64,000 bases of DNA, from NCBI GenBank assembly GCA_001600695.1, contig BCKQ01000012.1:148096-212095 (forward strand), in the 5' to 3' direction. Shown here one piece after another: positions 11,563 to 22,032 of the stretch (positions within the stretch are counted from its first letter, which is position 1; every line of letters begins with the position of its first letter). The stretch comes from Ascoidea asiatica. Its lineage: Eukaryota; Ascomycota; Saccharomycetes; Ascoideales; Ascoideaceae. Under the pieces are notes generated by a model, which saw only the letters and a list, made by a program, of their open reading frames with translations, was not told the origin of the DNA and made no database searches. The position numbers and the translations under genes were made by a program.

Positions 11563-12497
11563 TTGCCTATCCTTGAATACTATTTCATTAACAATAAAAC
11601 ATCTTTTTTTATTCAGATGGAATCAGGAAATCAAGTTTATTTTAAATCGGCAACGGTTATGTCCGAAGTCATGTTGATCAGTGCACATCATTTCCCAATA
11701 TCAGTATATTTTGCCAAAGCTGATTTTTTTATTTCATACATTAATAATAAACTTTATTATCTAGGTACAAGCACCCCCCCTTTTACAATTTGCCCTCAAT
11801 GTTGTAAAAAAGATTATTCCTTATGTTATGGCAGAGACTATCAAATATCCGTTTTTCTTTAATGAACCAAAAAATGAGGCATTTTCAAAATATTCTTCAT
11901 CTGCTCAATATATTATTATTGCACGTTCCATTTTGTTTGGGGAAAAGGCTAGATGTATCTGTTATGAGCACGATATCTCCCAAATAATTTGTGAACTAGT
12001 ATTATATCCACTCAAATACTCCACGGAACATCGTTACCTAATTGAGGATGTTATGCAACATCAGTTGACTGATACGAGTATGCAGCAAGACATTGAAAGT
12101 ATTAAGGTTGTTGTTGAAAAAGGTGTGACAGCAGAATTCTTCAACAAAATACTTTCAGGCAATCCAACTCAATTAAAGGACTTAACAAAATTACAAAAAT
12201 TCCGTTTTTAGTTACATACGGATGGTACCGTCCGTTATCACACGGTTAAAAAGGATATTGGAAAATTGGTAATTAATCCAGAAACCTATAACCAATCTGT
12301 TCTACGTCTAATGGAATCTGACTCTAACAAAAATACCATACCTAAGGATCGTCTCTCTATTATGAAACGTAAGTATTTCAATTTTAAAAAAATCTGTGTG
12401 CGATTGTTTATATACAGAATTTAATAATTTTACTGCCATATCTAGTGATTCAAGTGGTTCAGGTGATGTTGAATTTATTGGTTTTTCTACGTCTTAA
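11563..12497 (+). pseudogene. Broken plus-strand gene of unknown family inside the element
   Basis: Frame 1 is open from 11563 (better start perhaps ATG 11620) to the run of seven C at about 11774-11780. One-base slippage there joins it to frame 2, open to a TAG at 12209-12211. The same frame stays open beyond that TAG for over 50 codons. It then meets GTAAGT at 12369-12374 and TACAG at 12413-12417. Removing this 49-nt segment keeps the frame and gives 26 more codons ending at TAA 12495-12497. So a gene of about 290 codons has one frameshift, one nonsense codon and perhaps a tiny intron. The C-terminus is Ser/Asp-rich and ends in DVEFIGFSTS. No known domain is recognised. It runs opposite to gag-pol and is less AT-rich than host genes. 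Confidence 0.45.
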
Positions 12498-13388
12498 GTA
12501 TATTTTTTTTTACTATAAATTAACTCACTTTTTATTTATTTTTATCAATTTATTTCAATCTTTTTAAATTCTCAACTTTTACATTATTTTTTTACAATTA
12601 ACATAATTCTATGGTTTTTCCAATAATCAATATTAAAATATTGGTTATTGCATTTTTAATATATTATTATTTTCATAAATTTTTACTTACTTTAAATTAA
12701 TTTTTTTTACTGCTCACTTTTCGAAGTAGCTTTCAGTTGAACCATTCACTCAAGTGGTTTTACAACGTTTATACAGAGGACCTTTCTTAAGTGAAACTAA
12801 AAATGGGCCAATGTTTCGGATGTGACATGAATCTGAATTACGTGAAAACCTCTAAGCAAAATAAATCAGAAGATTATAAACAAGGAATGCAGTTAAGACA
12901 GCACGTTTGGATGGTGGAGCTATATAACCCGCATGACATCCGACTTTTCTGGATTATTTGTATTCAGGGTAATAATAGTTGTAAAAATTTTCATTGGTTG
13001 AATTTTTTATTGGCAATCTTATTATGTCATGGTGAAATCGCGCATAACAACTGGCATCAAAACCTATAAATTTGGTTTCAGGATGTTTTGAATAAAGTTG
13101 AAATTGGTCAGTAAGTTGAATATGTTAGTTGAAATTCAATTTGATGAAAAGCCAGGTAATAGAAATATTGTAATCGCTTAAGAATGGTGTTATTATTAAA
13201 AAGCTAGGAGTAGACAAAGAATAAAAAAAATAGAAAATAAAGATATTGGTGAGCTTAAGCAAAACTGTAAAACCATTGTGATTATATTGACTGATAAATT
13301 TGAATGATTTTACCCAAAATGAGCTCGGCAGCTTACATATTATTACAGAACGTTTACTGTTCCCTAAGATGGCAATATTGTAAAAAAA
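12498..13388. other. Spacer between antisense ORF remnant and integrase end
   Basis: AT-rich sequence with one 92-codon plus-strand ORF (12791-13069, starting MKLKMGQCFGCDMN). It has no recognisable domain and I do not call it a gene. If the LTR interpretation is right, the polypurine tract of the element should lie at the left end of this internal region near 10770, but I see no clear one. Confidence 0.4.
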
Positions 13389-14181
13389 TTATTCTCTTCC
13401 TAAAAAGTGTTTGATGTGTGTTTTTGACATGACTTGGTTTAGCAAAGTGTTGTCAGCTTCCTGTAGTTGAGATCTACCATTTCCAAGTGTTGCGTAGATT
13501 TTGTATCCACGGACCCATGTGGATCTGTGGTTACTCCTTCTCTCACTTTCACTTTGTTAATTTAATAATAGACCAGATTAGAAATCTGAAATGACTCTGT
13601 TCTAATATTATTATGTGTAACATAATATGTTCTATTATAATCTTTGATTTTTTTAATATTATCTCTCGGTTGGGCTTTGTGAGTCATTAACTCAAATTGA
13701 GGATTTCTGATTGTAAGAATTTCAACTAGACTCAATGTGCTTGGAAAATTTCCTGGTAATGTGCTGACTAAATGATTAATTGATAATAACGGGAATACCC
13801 CATAAAGTAAAAAGTTTCGTGGATAAACTGTGGATGTTATTGTAATAGGACGATCAGCAATTAATATTGACTGGAAATGTTTAACCCATGGCCCGAAGGC
13901 AGCTATTCTTCTAAGCCTTGCTTGAATACTTCATCACCGCTTTCAAAGAGACCATTTGCTTTTGGATGATAAGCGGGTGTGGTAATATTTCTGATTCTAA
14001 GATTAGCAAGTAACACTGCAACAACACCCTTGTTTTTAGGACCATCGTCATTTTTTATGTTGAAGACATTCCCATATCTTAGAATTATATCTTCATAAAT
14101 AAACTCAGCTACTGTATATGATGATAAATGTCGGAGCGGTCGTCCTTCATCAAGGTTTGTCATATAATCTTTGACTAACAC
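13389..14181 (-). pseudogene. Integrase remnant of gypsy-type pol, including GPY/F-like end
   Basis: The 14181-13903 segment has the integrase core features NIKNDDGPKNKG (second Asp region) and AYHPKANGLFES (catalytic Glu region). The frame continues left of 13903 through WVKHFQSILIADR and FLLYGVFPLL, typical of the core end, to a stop near 13559. After a frameshift, the sequence to the TAA at 13389-13391 matches the layout of the GPY/F module: W-x3-YKIYATLGNGR, then LQEADNTLL and HIKHFL. The break count and lack of any long ORF make it non-functional. A Ty1/copia origin is excluded because integrase follows RNase H. Confidence 0.75.
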
Positions 14182-15312
14182 AGCGGCCTAATAACCATTA
14201 TCTACTGCGAGTTGAATAACATCTAATGCTACTATATGAATTATTTTATTTAAAGCAAAGGTGCTCAAAGGTTCTCTCGGAGCAGTTTTATGGCTCATGA
14301 CTTGACTTTGAATGTCACTTGAGAGATATTTTTCGGCTTGTGATTCAATACCTGGAACTAGTGCCTTAATCCTAGCATATGATTTACTGCAGCAAAGCGT
14401 CTATGTCCATGATTTTCATGAGATGCTTCGAGTATTTAAATAATATTTTTAGTAATTAATGGTACTCTTCTGGGTACATTTACTATCCTATCTTTTGATT
14501 TTCTGAAGATTTGTGTTTCTAAAATAAAAAGTTCCAAAGAGGTAATTTGTAATCTTTTTTCATATAAATTAAAATATTTTCCCTTATCTGTAATTAAAAA
14601 GTCAATTACATCTTTGCTTGAAATTCCATTTAATTTAAATTCTTTTACAATCCTAACGTCAACTTCTAGAACCTCCTTAAACAGTAGTAGATTAATATTT
14701 GCCGGTGGGTATCTGCTGAAATGGTCTGGTAGCATGTGCTTCCCGTTTAGTATGTTTGAATTGGAGGTTATTTGGTTTTAATAATGAAACCCATCTAATG
14801 ATAAGAGAATCTGGTAGTCTATCAAGTGATTTATTGAAAACTCCTAGTAGGGCACTGCAGTCAGTGCCAACTATAAAACTAACTCCATTTAGATAATAAT
14901 TAAATTCATTGATTTCAAGAGACAAGGAATACAACTCCAATTGTCTAGTTATCCTACTAAGTAAGTATATGTAAAGTCATGCCAACATTCATGGCATTCT
15001 TTAATATTTTAAATGGTTTAACATCATCCTCATACATGATTAAACTTGCTTTTTTATTTATTTTATTTTTTGTTTCTTCCTTTTTGACCGACATTATCTC
15101 ATATAAAGGGTTTGCAATCAAGTTAAAGTTTTTAATGAAACATCGAAAATAATTTACGAGTCCGAGAAGGCTTTGTAATTGATGGATATTATTGGGACAC
15201 AACATGTCCTTCATAACCTCCATTTTATCCTTAACTAGACTATACCCAAAGTCATGGGTTTTAAACCCTAGAAATTCAATTTCTTTAGGGAATAATTTGC
15301 TTTTAGATATAT
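14182..15312 (-). pseudogene. RNase H and connection region of gypsy-type pol
   Basis: At 14940-14692 the peptide ELYSLSLEINEFNYYLNG, then FIVGTDCSALLGVF, matches the RNase H block of gypsy elements (E-x-L-x2-V/L, then TDxxAL). Just after it, in another frame, comes LPDHFSRYPP, the usual A-D-x-LSR-type junction before integrase. At 15223-14957 the peptide IHQLQSLLGLVNYFRCFI is the LG-x2-NY-R-F-I block of the RT connection domain. Frames change repeatedly, so the region is a relic. Between 14182 and 14435 an integrase zinc-binding region would be expected, but I cannot trace all its ligands. Confidence 0.7.
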
Positions 15313-15918
15313 TTACCTAATATTGTAAGTATAATATAATGAGAATAAATTAACGACACGCTCCGTATGCTCAAAAATTTTAATTCTGATACCATTCTTT
15401 GTGGCACCGAATTTTTCTTTTAGTGGTAATATAGTATTTTCGTTTGAGTTGTCCACAACATCATCCAAATAATTTAAAGTAAAGTAACAAATTGGGTCCA
15501 ACATGTAAGTTAATATTCTTTGCAAAATGACCACTGAGTTTTTAAATCCCTGTGGTAATCTTGTTAACCAGAAACTACCAAATTTCATATTGAATAATGT
15601 ATAACCTTTTGTGCTTTCTTCTACCATAAGATGCATTTAAGCGTCACTGATGTCGGTACTTGAATATAGACTTCTACGTGGGCACTCCATCACTGCAAAT
15701 TTAACATTTGGAGGCAAAAACGCATCTTTTATAGTAACGTTATTCAAAGGTTGAAGATCCGATAAAAAACGGTAGCTATCATTCTTGTTTTTTATCAAAA
15801 AAGCTTTGCTTGCATAAATACCAGTTGATTCAATGTAACCTAAATCTAGGTACTTATTGATAAGTGATCTGAATTGGGAAGTAATAAAGCTATTATACAT
15901 AGGCATTTTATGTGCCAA
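15313..15918 (-). pseudogene. Reverse transcriptase core of gypsy-type pol, broken
   Basis: Two consecutive open segments carry the RT palm. 15918-15637 holds FLIKNKNDSYRFLSDLQPLN and SSTDISDA, the first catalytic Asp region. An in-frame TAA follows at 15637-15639, where gypsy RTs usually have an aromatic residue. The next segment, 15636-15313, has GSFWLTRLPQGFKNS and the catalytic box YLDDV. The order and spacing are those of Ty3/gypsy RT. The stop within motif A and frameshifts on both sides rule out function. Confidence 0.8.
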
Positions 15919-17289
15919 GGCTCATGTTTTGCTGTGGAAATTTTAACTGGTGGAAAAACAATTGGACTTCCATTTTCCCAAAATATGTTGCTAAATACCG
16001 ATACGCTCTTGGTAATGTAATCTGCTTCCAATGTATTATCTCCAACGATAGATTGGATAACTTTTTTCTGAATTGTGTTTCTTCTATTTCCCTGAAACCT
16101 CCGTAATCAGGGTGATTACGCTCAAGTATTTTGAAATTCACTGAATCATGATTGGTAATAGCATACATGCTGTCAATAATAGGGTCTGGTTTGGTAGCCA
16201 AAACCCCATAGAGCTTTGCATTTGGTTCAATGCATACTATAGTGGCCACTTTCCCAATCTCAGCCTTCTATTTCTTGTGTAACATACTAAAATCGAATTT
16301 TACGTAATAATCTTTTTCCGGAGTAACTGATGAAACCTTTTACAAAATATTGCCATATCCTTCAACAGTAATTACTTGAAGTATTTTCACAGAGACATCA
16401 CAGTCTATGATAAAGTTGGTACCCAAAATATCCTCATTGGACTTATGATGGGTAATATAAATATAATTGGATAAGTATATCCATTAATTGTGATACTAGA
16501 TGAAGTCACACCAAACAGCTTTATAGGCAGCTGGCTAATACCTGGAGCTCCTTTAGCAGTCTTTCCGATATGTAACCTAGCTTTTAATGCATGAGATCTA
16601 GTTAATAATGATATTTCTGCGCCGGTATCGTATAATACTTGTAGCTTAATTTTATTATTGAGAATAACTGGTAGGTGACAGCTGTTACCAGCATATTTGG
16701 GATAATCTTTGTCAGAATTCTCCAAAACCTCAGTTTCTTCAGTGGTTCCCCCCTCGGATACAGAGACATCTGTCTCTCCAACCTCTTCATCACTTTAAGA
16801 GATGCTATTTTGACGTGATTCACTATCAGTGGCATACTCTGCATTCATTATTCCATCTGATTTCGTTGAAAAATTGAAGTAGTCAGGCTCAGCTTCAGCA
16901 TGGGCTATTTTCGATTCTAAAGCATGTTCTTCTAGTTCATCAGTGTTACTGATAAATTCTCTGATCTTTCTAATTTCTCTTAGGTGGAGAATCTCCATTG
17001 GAGTTAGCGGTGGTTTTACTACTTTCAATGTTTTTGCGATTGAGGTTCTTAACGCTTCTGAGGAACCAATTATGTTAGAGAGCCTCCTAGTAACAGGGGT
17101 ATCCAATATTGTATGAGCCATATTATCAAACTCTCTTGAATTGAGTTTAACCGGAGCTTTATAATAATGATGTTTAGACCTTCTTTTAGTTGTTTCAACT
17201 TTTGCCATTTTGGTACCACGGATTAGGGTTTCAGCAGTTTTTGACTTTGAAGTTTTCTTTTTTTTTTTCAACATCTGACTGACAGTCAA
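15919..17289 (-). pseudogene. Linker and aspartic protease region of gypsy-type pol, broken
   Basis: 17289-16795 encodes a lysine-rich then acidic segment without a recognised domain. 16725-16405 carries VLYDTGAEISLL, the active-site D-T/S-G-A motif of retroviral-type aspartic proteases, followed after a frameshift by ILGTNFIIDCDV, resembling the ILG-x-DF block of gypsy proteases. 16249-15908 gives a segment leading into RT. The frame changes at least three times. Confidence 0.7.
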
Positions 17290-17599
17290 TGGGTTTCTTG
17301 TCCTATTCGAATTTGGGGTTAGATGTTGAGCGGCTTTGGTCTAGTGTATCGCGTGTAGCTTGAACGGTTCCACAATTGTTTCAGCAACATTATTTATGGG
17401 TAAATATTCTTAGCCTAGAGAACTTATATATATTCACAGAATTCATCAGCCGAACCAGTATAATTAACTTCTTCATCACTTTTAATAGCGTCTTCTTGCG
17501 AAAGTCTTAAAAAGTTACTTTTGGCTTCATTTTCTTTCTGCTTTTCTTTTTCATAATACTGTTCAATAGAAGAAGATTATATGGTCTGGTGTTTAAACA

Positions 17600-18586
17600 T
17601 AAAACATCGGGTTACTAGCAGTATCGTAATACTTATTTTTGTTAGCTGGATTACTCAATATATAACCTTTTCTTAGAAGTTCCATGCATTCAGGTCAATG
17701 TAATAGGGTATGGACCTTTTCACCACAAAAGTGACAATTTGTATATGCCGCTTTGTCAGGCTGGGAAGGCATAAAATATCGTCCCTTTTCTGCTTTTATA
17801 ACTTTGAATGCAATTTGTTCACTGGCAGTAGCTAGGTCTCCGTTGATAATATCAACTTTGTTTACCGGAATAGGGTCAGTGTTGATGCTACATTCGTTTT
17901 CACAATTGGAGTTTTGTGTATCAGATTTGATCGGGGCAAAATTATTAGCATATGTAGTTAGAACTGCAGGTAATGAAACAGTCATTACTGCTGGGTCGTA
18001 GTATATATCAAGATTATAAGCACCAGGGTTAACAGACGAATAGGCAGCTGCATTTGCTGAAGATTTAAGTTTTGTCCAATTCTTTAATGGAGAGTAATCT
18101 TCATAACCTTCAATATAATGTTGTAACTCTGGATCAGAAGCATTCACCGTGCGCATGGTAAGTGGAAAGTGTTTGAATAAAAACCTAAGGAGGTGGATAA
18201 AAGAGACATGTTTATTGTTCTTAATAGCATATGTGACTTCGGTAAGAATATTATCTAGTGTATCAGCATCTTTTGCAGGAGACTCGCTTAAGATTTTGTC
18301 TAGTTCTTGAGATAAAGAGTACAATGGTTTCAAATATCTATCGTAAGTATTATTAATAAGGACCAGTAAATATCTTCCATAGAGTCAATAGATTCCAACT
18401 CATCAATAAGCAAAATTTGTTCTCTTTGAACAGGAGCACAAACATATTTGACATCTGTTATGTATGCTAACGAGATGTGTGGAGTAATAGTTGGATTTAA
18501 AGTAGCAACAGTTTTATTGTTTTAACTAACTTTCCACCTGCAGTTGCAACATGAGTAGGACTAATTTGTTGTATTAATATTTCCAT
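17600..18586 (-). pseudogene. gag remnant with CCHC zinc knuckle interrupted at its last Cys
   Basis: The likely start is the ATG at 18584-18586; it reaches the long open part 18333-17695 (212 codons) after two frameshifts. The C-terminus contains CHFCGEKVHTLLH followed by TGA at 17695-17697. In a C-x2-C-x4-H-x4-C knuckle, the fourth ligand would fall exactly on this TGA, one base away from a Cys codon. The frame is open again beyond it to near 17600. gag proteins coat element RNA in virus-like particles. The nonsense change and frameshifts mark it as dead. Confidence 0.65.
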
Positions 18587-18778
18587 ATTTTGATATTAAT
18601 TTTAATTTGATAAAAGCAAATTTATGTGGAATGAAATTAAAATTAAGTACGTAAAATTTTATAATAACGATTTCTTTTTTTTTTTTTTTTTTTTTTGATT
18701 ATTATGCCTATTGATGAATAAAAAGATAGCAAGATACCAACAAGCAGCAGTACTTTAGCCAGCTCAACTTAACAAAAA
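18587..18778. other. Leader between gag and candidate 5' LTR, with a long poly(T) run
   Basis: AT-rich, with a run of T from about 18672 to 18696 (poly(A) on the coding strand of the relic). A primer-binding site would be expected here next to the LTR, but no convincing TGG-type match is seen. Confidence 0.4.
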
Positions 18779-19274
18779 TGTCCGTGTACGACCTCCAAAC
18801 TTGCGAGACTTCATCACTAAGCGCACACATAACTTATCTTTCTGAAAAACGTATGGCAAAGATAAATTGATAAAATGGATATGTTTTATAATTAAAACGC
18901 CTATAGGCAAAGAAATGAATATAATCAAAAACTTATAATAAATAGAGTAAATAGAAAAATTTAAATAAAACATAATAATTGAAAAGATTTAGTTATAAAA
19001 ATCAAAGGGGATAAAGTTAAAAAAATTCTTAATAAAGTAAAATATGTTTAATTGATAAGTGAAGTAAAAATATTACTATTTTATGTTTTAACCAAAAATT
19101 CAACAATTAAAATAATTACAAATAACCAATAAATCAAATGACTTAGAGTATATAAATAATAAATAGGATCTAGTAAATTTGTAAAAATAACAATAAGATT
19201 AACTAACAGAAAATAAATTCGAATAAAAATTAAAATGCTATAAACTATTATTGAAATTTGTTGAGGAAGTAAAC
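18779..19274 (-). repeat. Direct repeat copy B (candidate 5' LTR of the gypsy-type relic)
   Basis: Diverged partner of 10258-10766 (see that entry for shared blocks). It lies directly upstream of the gag remnant on the minus strand, where a 5' LTR belongs. Similarity to copy A may extend a few bases more, to GTATC at 19279-19283. The next base begins the left inverted arm (TGTTGG at 19284), so another element abuts or was inserted at this border. Confidence 0.5.
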
Positions 19275-19283
19275 ATTCGTATC

Positions 19284-20320
19284 TGTTGGAAATAATGGAG
19301 ATCCATATATGCTAGGGTATATATTTGCTCTAACACCATAGGTGGTGAAGGTCTAAAAGACAGGTATCTATAACAAACGTAAAAGAGTTATGTAATATAC
19401 AATAATGTGTGTACACTATGTTCAATTATGCATCTCGATCCAGAATTAGGCACAAATATACATATTGTTGCATAAAGTTTCATTCATTCGCATGAAGAAT
19501 ACCTCAATTCACATGACCTTGCCTCAGTAAGTGTACAGGTAAACAGATACTCGGATTCCATGTAATATTTCAGTCGCATGGCATAGGTCATGTGCGCTTA
19601 CGTCAGGTATTGCGTACAAAGTAGAAAAGACGTTGAGATTGGTACCAGCCATAGTCGTACAACCTTTAAGAGCATATTAAAGCTAAGCCACTCGGTACGA
19701 GGAGAATTAAAGAGGAGTTAGGATTTAGCGTCTATCCGCATAGAAGTTAAATCCGAAAGGCCAATCAAATCCAGGCAGAGACGCCTTCTGGATGGCTGGA
19801 TGGGCTAAGCCTAGTTTCAGGTGAGATGAGGTATAATTCTCACTGCGTATACCGAATTGTCTCGGTGTAAACAGGAGACTACTGGAGATAGTCCCGTAAG
19901 GGATCTATTCCGAGTATGGCTTCGGGATTAACGATTATTCCCTGCAATTAGTGCGATTATCTACCCCACTGGAAAGCGGGCTGATTGGTTTTACTATGGT
20001 GAAATTGGAATGTGCATTTCAATTGATTTCTAATCAAGCTTTCAACCCTTTTTACAAGGTAAACTTTATACCTACCCTGATTCTATGAAGGAATCCTGGG
20101 ACTTCTGGGAATTCCCGAGAATGGTTGATAGTTCTGCTGGATCCGGTAGGGATTTCGAATTAATATAAAAGGAATCGATTTCCTCTTATTTTTTGTATAA
20201 TTTATTTAGTTTTCTTTTTCGATTTTCGATTAGCAAATTATTGATTAATTCATAGTAAGAAAAACATTGGATGATATAATTCGAAATTTTAAATTTGTAA
20301 AATGAATGAGAATTCACAGC
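19284..20320 (+). repeat. Left inverted arm: LTR-like sequence plus leader and ATG of a retroelement 5' end
   Basis: It starts TGTTGGAAATAATGGAGATC, the TG-type terminus common in Ty1/copia and Ty5-like LTRs. It pairs with the reverse complement of 22033-23021. From about 19470 to 20150 I see one substitution between the arms. The outer ~190 bp carries a ~35-bp extra segment near 19427-19462 and several mismatches, and the inner ~150 bp is also diverged. TATAAAA at 20164-20170 lies near the inner end, so U3 would be long and R/U5 short; a plausible LTR end is CA at 20251-20252. Homology continues into a leader and ATG at 20302-20304, after which frames close. A TTACGTCA bZIP-type site is at 19599-19606. 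Confidence 0.75.
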
Positions 20321-20595
20321 ATTGTTGAGTATGCAAACTATATATACTTGGATATGCTACAGGGATGCAACACCTGGGTTGTCAAGATTTCCTATTTTTT
20401 TATCAAAGTTCAGTTTTTGGCCTCAATGTTCAAATCCGCCCTTGTCAAAATTCCTGTCATTTTGACAAAATTTCCAATTTTTCTGTCAAAATTCCAGCTG
20501 TATAAATTAGTGGAATCTACCTACTACGTTTAATCATATTTCATTTGTTATTATATTTATATTATTACTCTAATGATTAATAACTATACCAATTA

Positions 20596-20844
20596 ATGAA
20601 TTACATAATATACTATTTTTTTTCAACACAATCCAGATTGTTGACCTCTCTACAAATTGAATATCTGACTGATAGAGCTGTTACGTCTCTGGCGGCTGCT
20701 GAACTAGGTTATTTTTATTATGCTGCATTAGGTACAACAACAAATAGTACTATTTGTTTAGCTGAAATTACCTTACCCAAAATACCAAATACATTACACA
20801 AATTGCTGAGCGAAAGAAATAACTTCTTATTTACTTTCCAGTAA
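20596..20844 (+). CDS. Small ORF of unknown function in the core
   Basis: An 82-codon ORF whose sequence after residue 12 (LTSLQIEYLTDRAVTSLAAA) looks protein-like, with balanced composition and a helical pattern. That differs from the random Asn/Ile-rich ORFs around it. A CAG just before this part (20634-20636) could be a 3' splice site. It may be a fragment of a retroelement gene. No domain recognised; expression not shown. Confidence 0.2.
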   Translation: MNYIIYYFFSTQSRLLTSLQIEYLTDRAVTSLAAAELGYFYYAALGTTTNSTICLAEITLPKIPNTLHKLLSERNNFLFTFQ

Positions 20845-21519
20845 AATCCTCATTTATCAATTAGTAACTATTAGTAGGGATTAGGAATCATTAGTACATT
20901 GCCTCTTTTACTAATCTACAATACTTTTTACAAATATTTTATTTATATAAATATGACTGAAGTTCTATATACTTATATAACTGTTTTTATGAAAATTATC
21001 AACTATACACGAGTTTTCCTACATATATATATTCAAGTATATTTTACAGCATCTCCCGGTGCAATTTTTATATTGCAACAGTGCATATTCTGAGCACATC
21101 AAACAGAGGCCTCAGAACCGGGACGATTATTCTACTGGTTGTCCGCTCCCACTAGGACGCAACTATTTACCTACTAACCGTGTATATTGTTTCACCGCGG
21201 ATATAAAATAATTCCTCCAAAAAGTGGATGTCAGCTATGTGGCTCATTTGTAGGTTTACCTCGAACTACAAATCGGTTTTATTTGTAAAAAACCGTAGGT
21301 TGTCACCTTCCTTCGACGTTCCTGCAAATATATCGAACTCGTGTGCAACTTCAAACCCTAACCGATATAAAAATGTGACTTGAATCTGTCGGATGAGTAT
21401 ATATTGACCACTTCTACTTTATTAGAGATAACAAGAAGAAACTCGTAGTAATCTCCAGTTCTGCAATTCCCCGCATCCGTCATATACACTTAGATGCGGC
21501 CTATTATAGAATATTTCAA

Positions 21520-21786
21520 TCAATCAAAATAATTCGGGGTGAGTACCCCTTCTGGGGTGCATAATACAGTAACTTCAGCCATTAGTGTTCTCAAAAACGG
21601 CGGCAATCCTGATGTTGGATTCGCTTCTGGCTCAGAATTGAATCCAGGCAGGTGCGGTAGAATCGCTGGAATTTTATGATTAAGTTTGTTTTTACATGAA
21701 AAATCATTGTTAGAAAATAGCTCACCGCCCACGCTAATACACTGCCTCTTGGTTTCTGGGCTCGAGCCTCCTGTTTGGAACATCAC
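21520..21786 (-). CDS. Small ORF of unknown function in the core, opposite strand
   Basis: An 88-codon ORF with normal amino-acid composition (Gly, Pro, Ser rich) in a GC-richer part of the core. It includes a PHLPGFNSEPEANPTSGLPP stretch. There is no recognisable domain or strong start context. It could be a retroelement fragment or chance. Confidence 0.15.
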   Translation of the reverse strand: MMFQTGGSSPETKRQCISVGGELFSNNDFSCKNKLNHKIPAILPHLPGFNSEPEANPTSGLPPFLRTLMAEVTVLCTPEGVLTPNYFD

Positions 21787-22032
21787 TCTTTATGTGTAAT
21801 TCGGTAAGCTCAAGTTGCTTCAAAAGTAACAGTCGAGACAATGCCGGTGTACCGACCTAGACTACGAAGCGGCACAGTCTAAACTTATACTTCTTCTGCA
21901 CATCCGCAATCAAATAACTGGGGAGCAACTCTCCTTTTAAGCTAAACCCTACCAATAAAAATAATAGGTGAATGTGCGAAAACAGGTTTTATATAAGTAT
22001 ATTTTAATTTTATATTAATGTTTGTGTATTTA

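Larger units (their letters stand above)
10258..19274 (-). mobile_element. Decayed Ty3/gypsy-type LTR retrotransposon (whole-element hypothesis)
   Basis: The domain order on the minus strand, gag with CCHC knuckle, protease, reverse transcriptase, RNase H, integrase with GPY/F-like end, is that of Ty3/gypsy (Metaviridae) elements. The coding part spans 18586 down to 13389 and is broken by many stops and frameshifts. Two diverged ~500-bp direct repeats, 10258-10766 and 18779-19274, bracket it and are the best candidates for LTRs; their ends are approximate. If they are, the element is about 9 kb, with an unusual 2.6-kb stretch after integrase that carries a plus-strand (antisense) ORF remnant. 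The coding decay and the LTR divergence are of similar severity, which fits one old insertion. The alternative is a shorter gypsy relic nested among unrelated repeats. Confidence 0.55.
20321..22032. other. Core between the inverted arms (candidate centromere mid-core)
   Basis: About 1.7 kb without homology to the arms or to the rest of the window, with more balanced base composition than the host genes. It holds two small ORFs (20596-20844, 21520-21786) and no recognised retroelement domain. At 20443-20491 there is a cluster of TGTCAAAA words, two direct (20443-20450, 20484-20491) and one inverted (ATTTTGACA at 20459-20467). A TGTCAAAATTCC dodecamer is repeated. It may combine truncated internal parts of two convergent elements or be genuinely unique DNA. 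Confidence 0.5.

Noticed and set aside
12791-13069. 92-codon ORF starting MKLKMGQCFGCDMN
   Set aside because: A lone C-x2-C motif without further ligands, no neighbours and no family; left as spacer.
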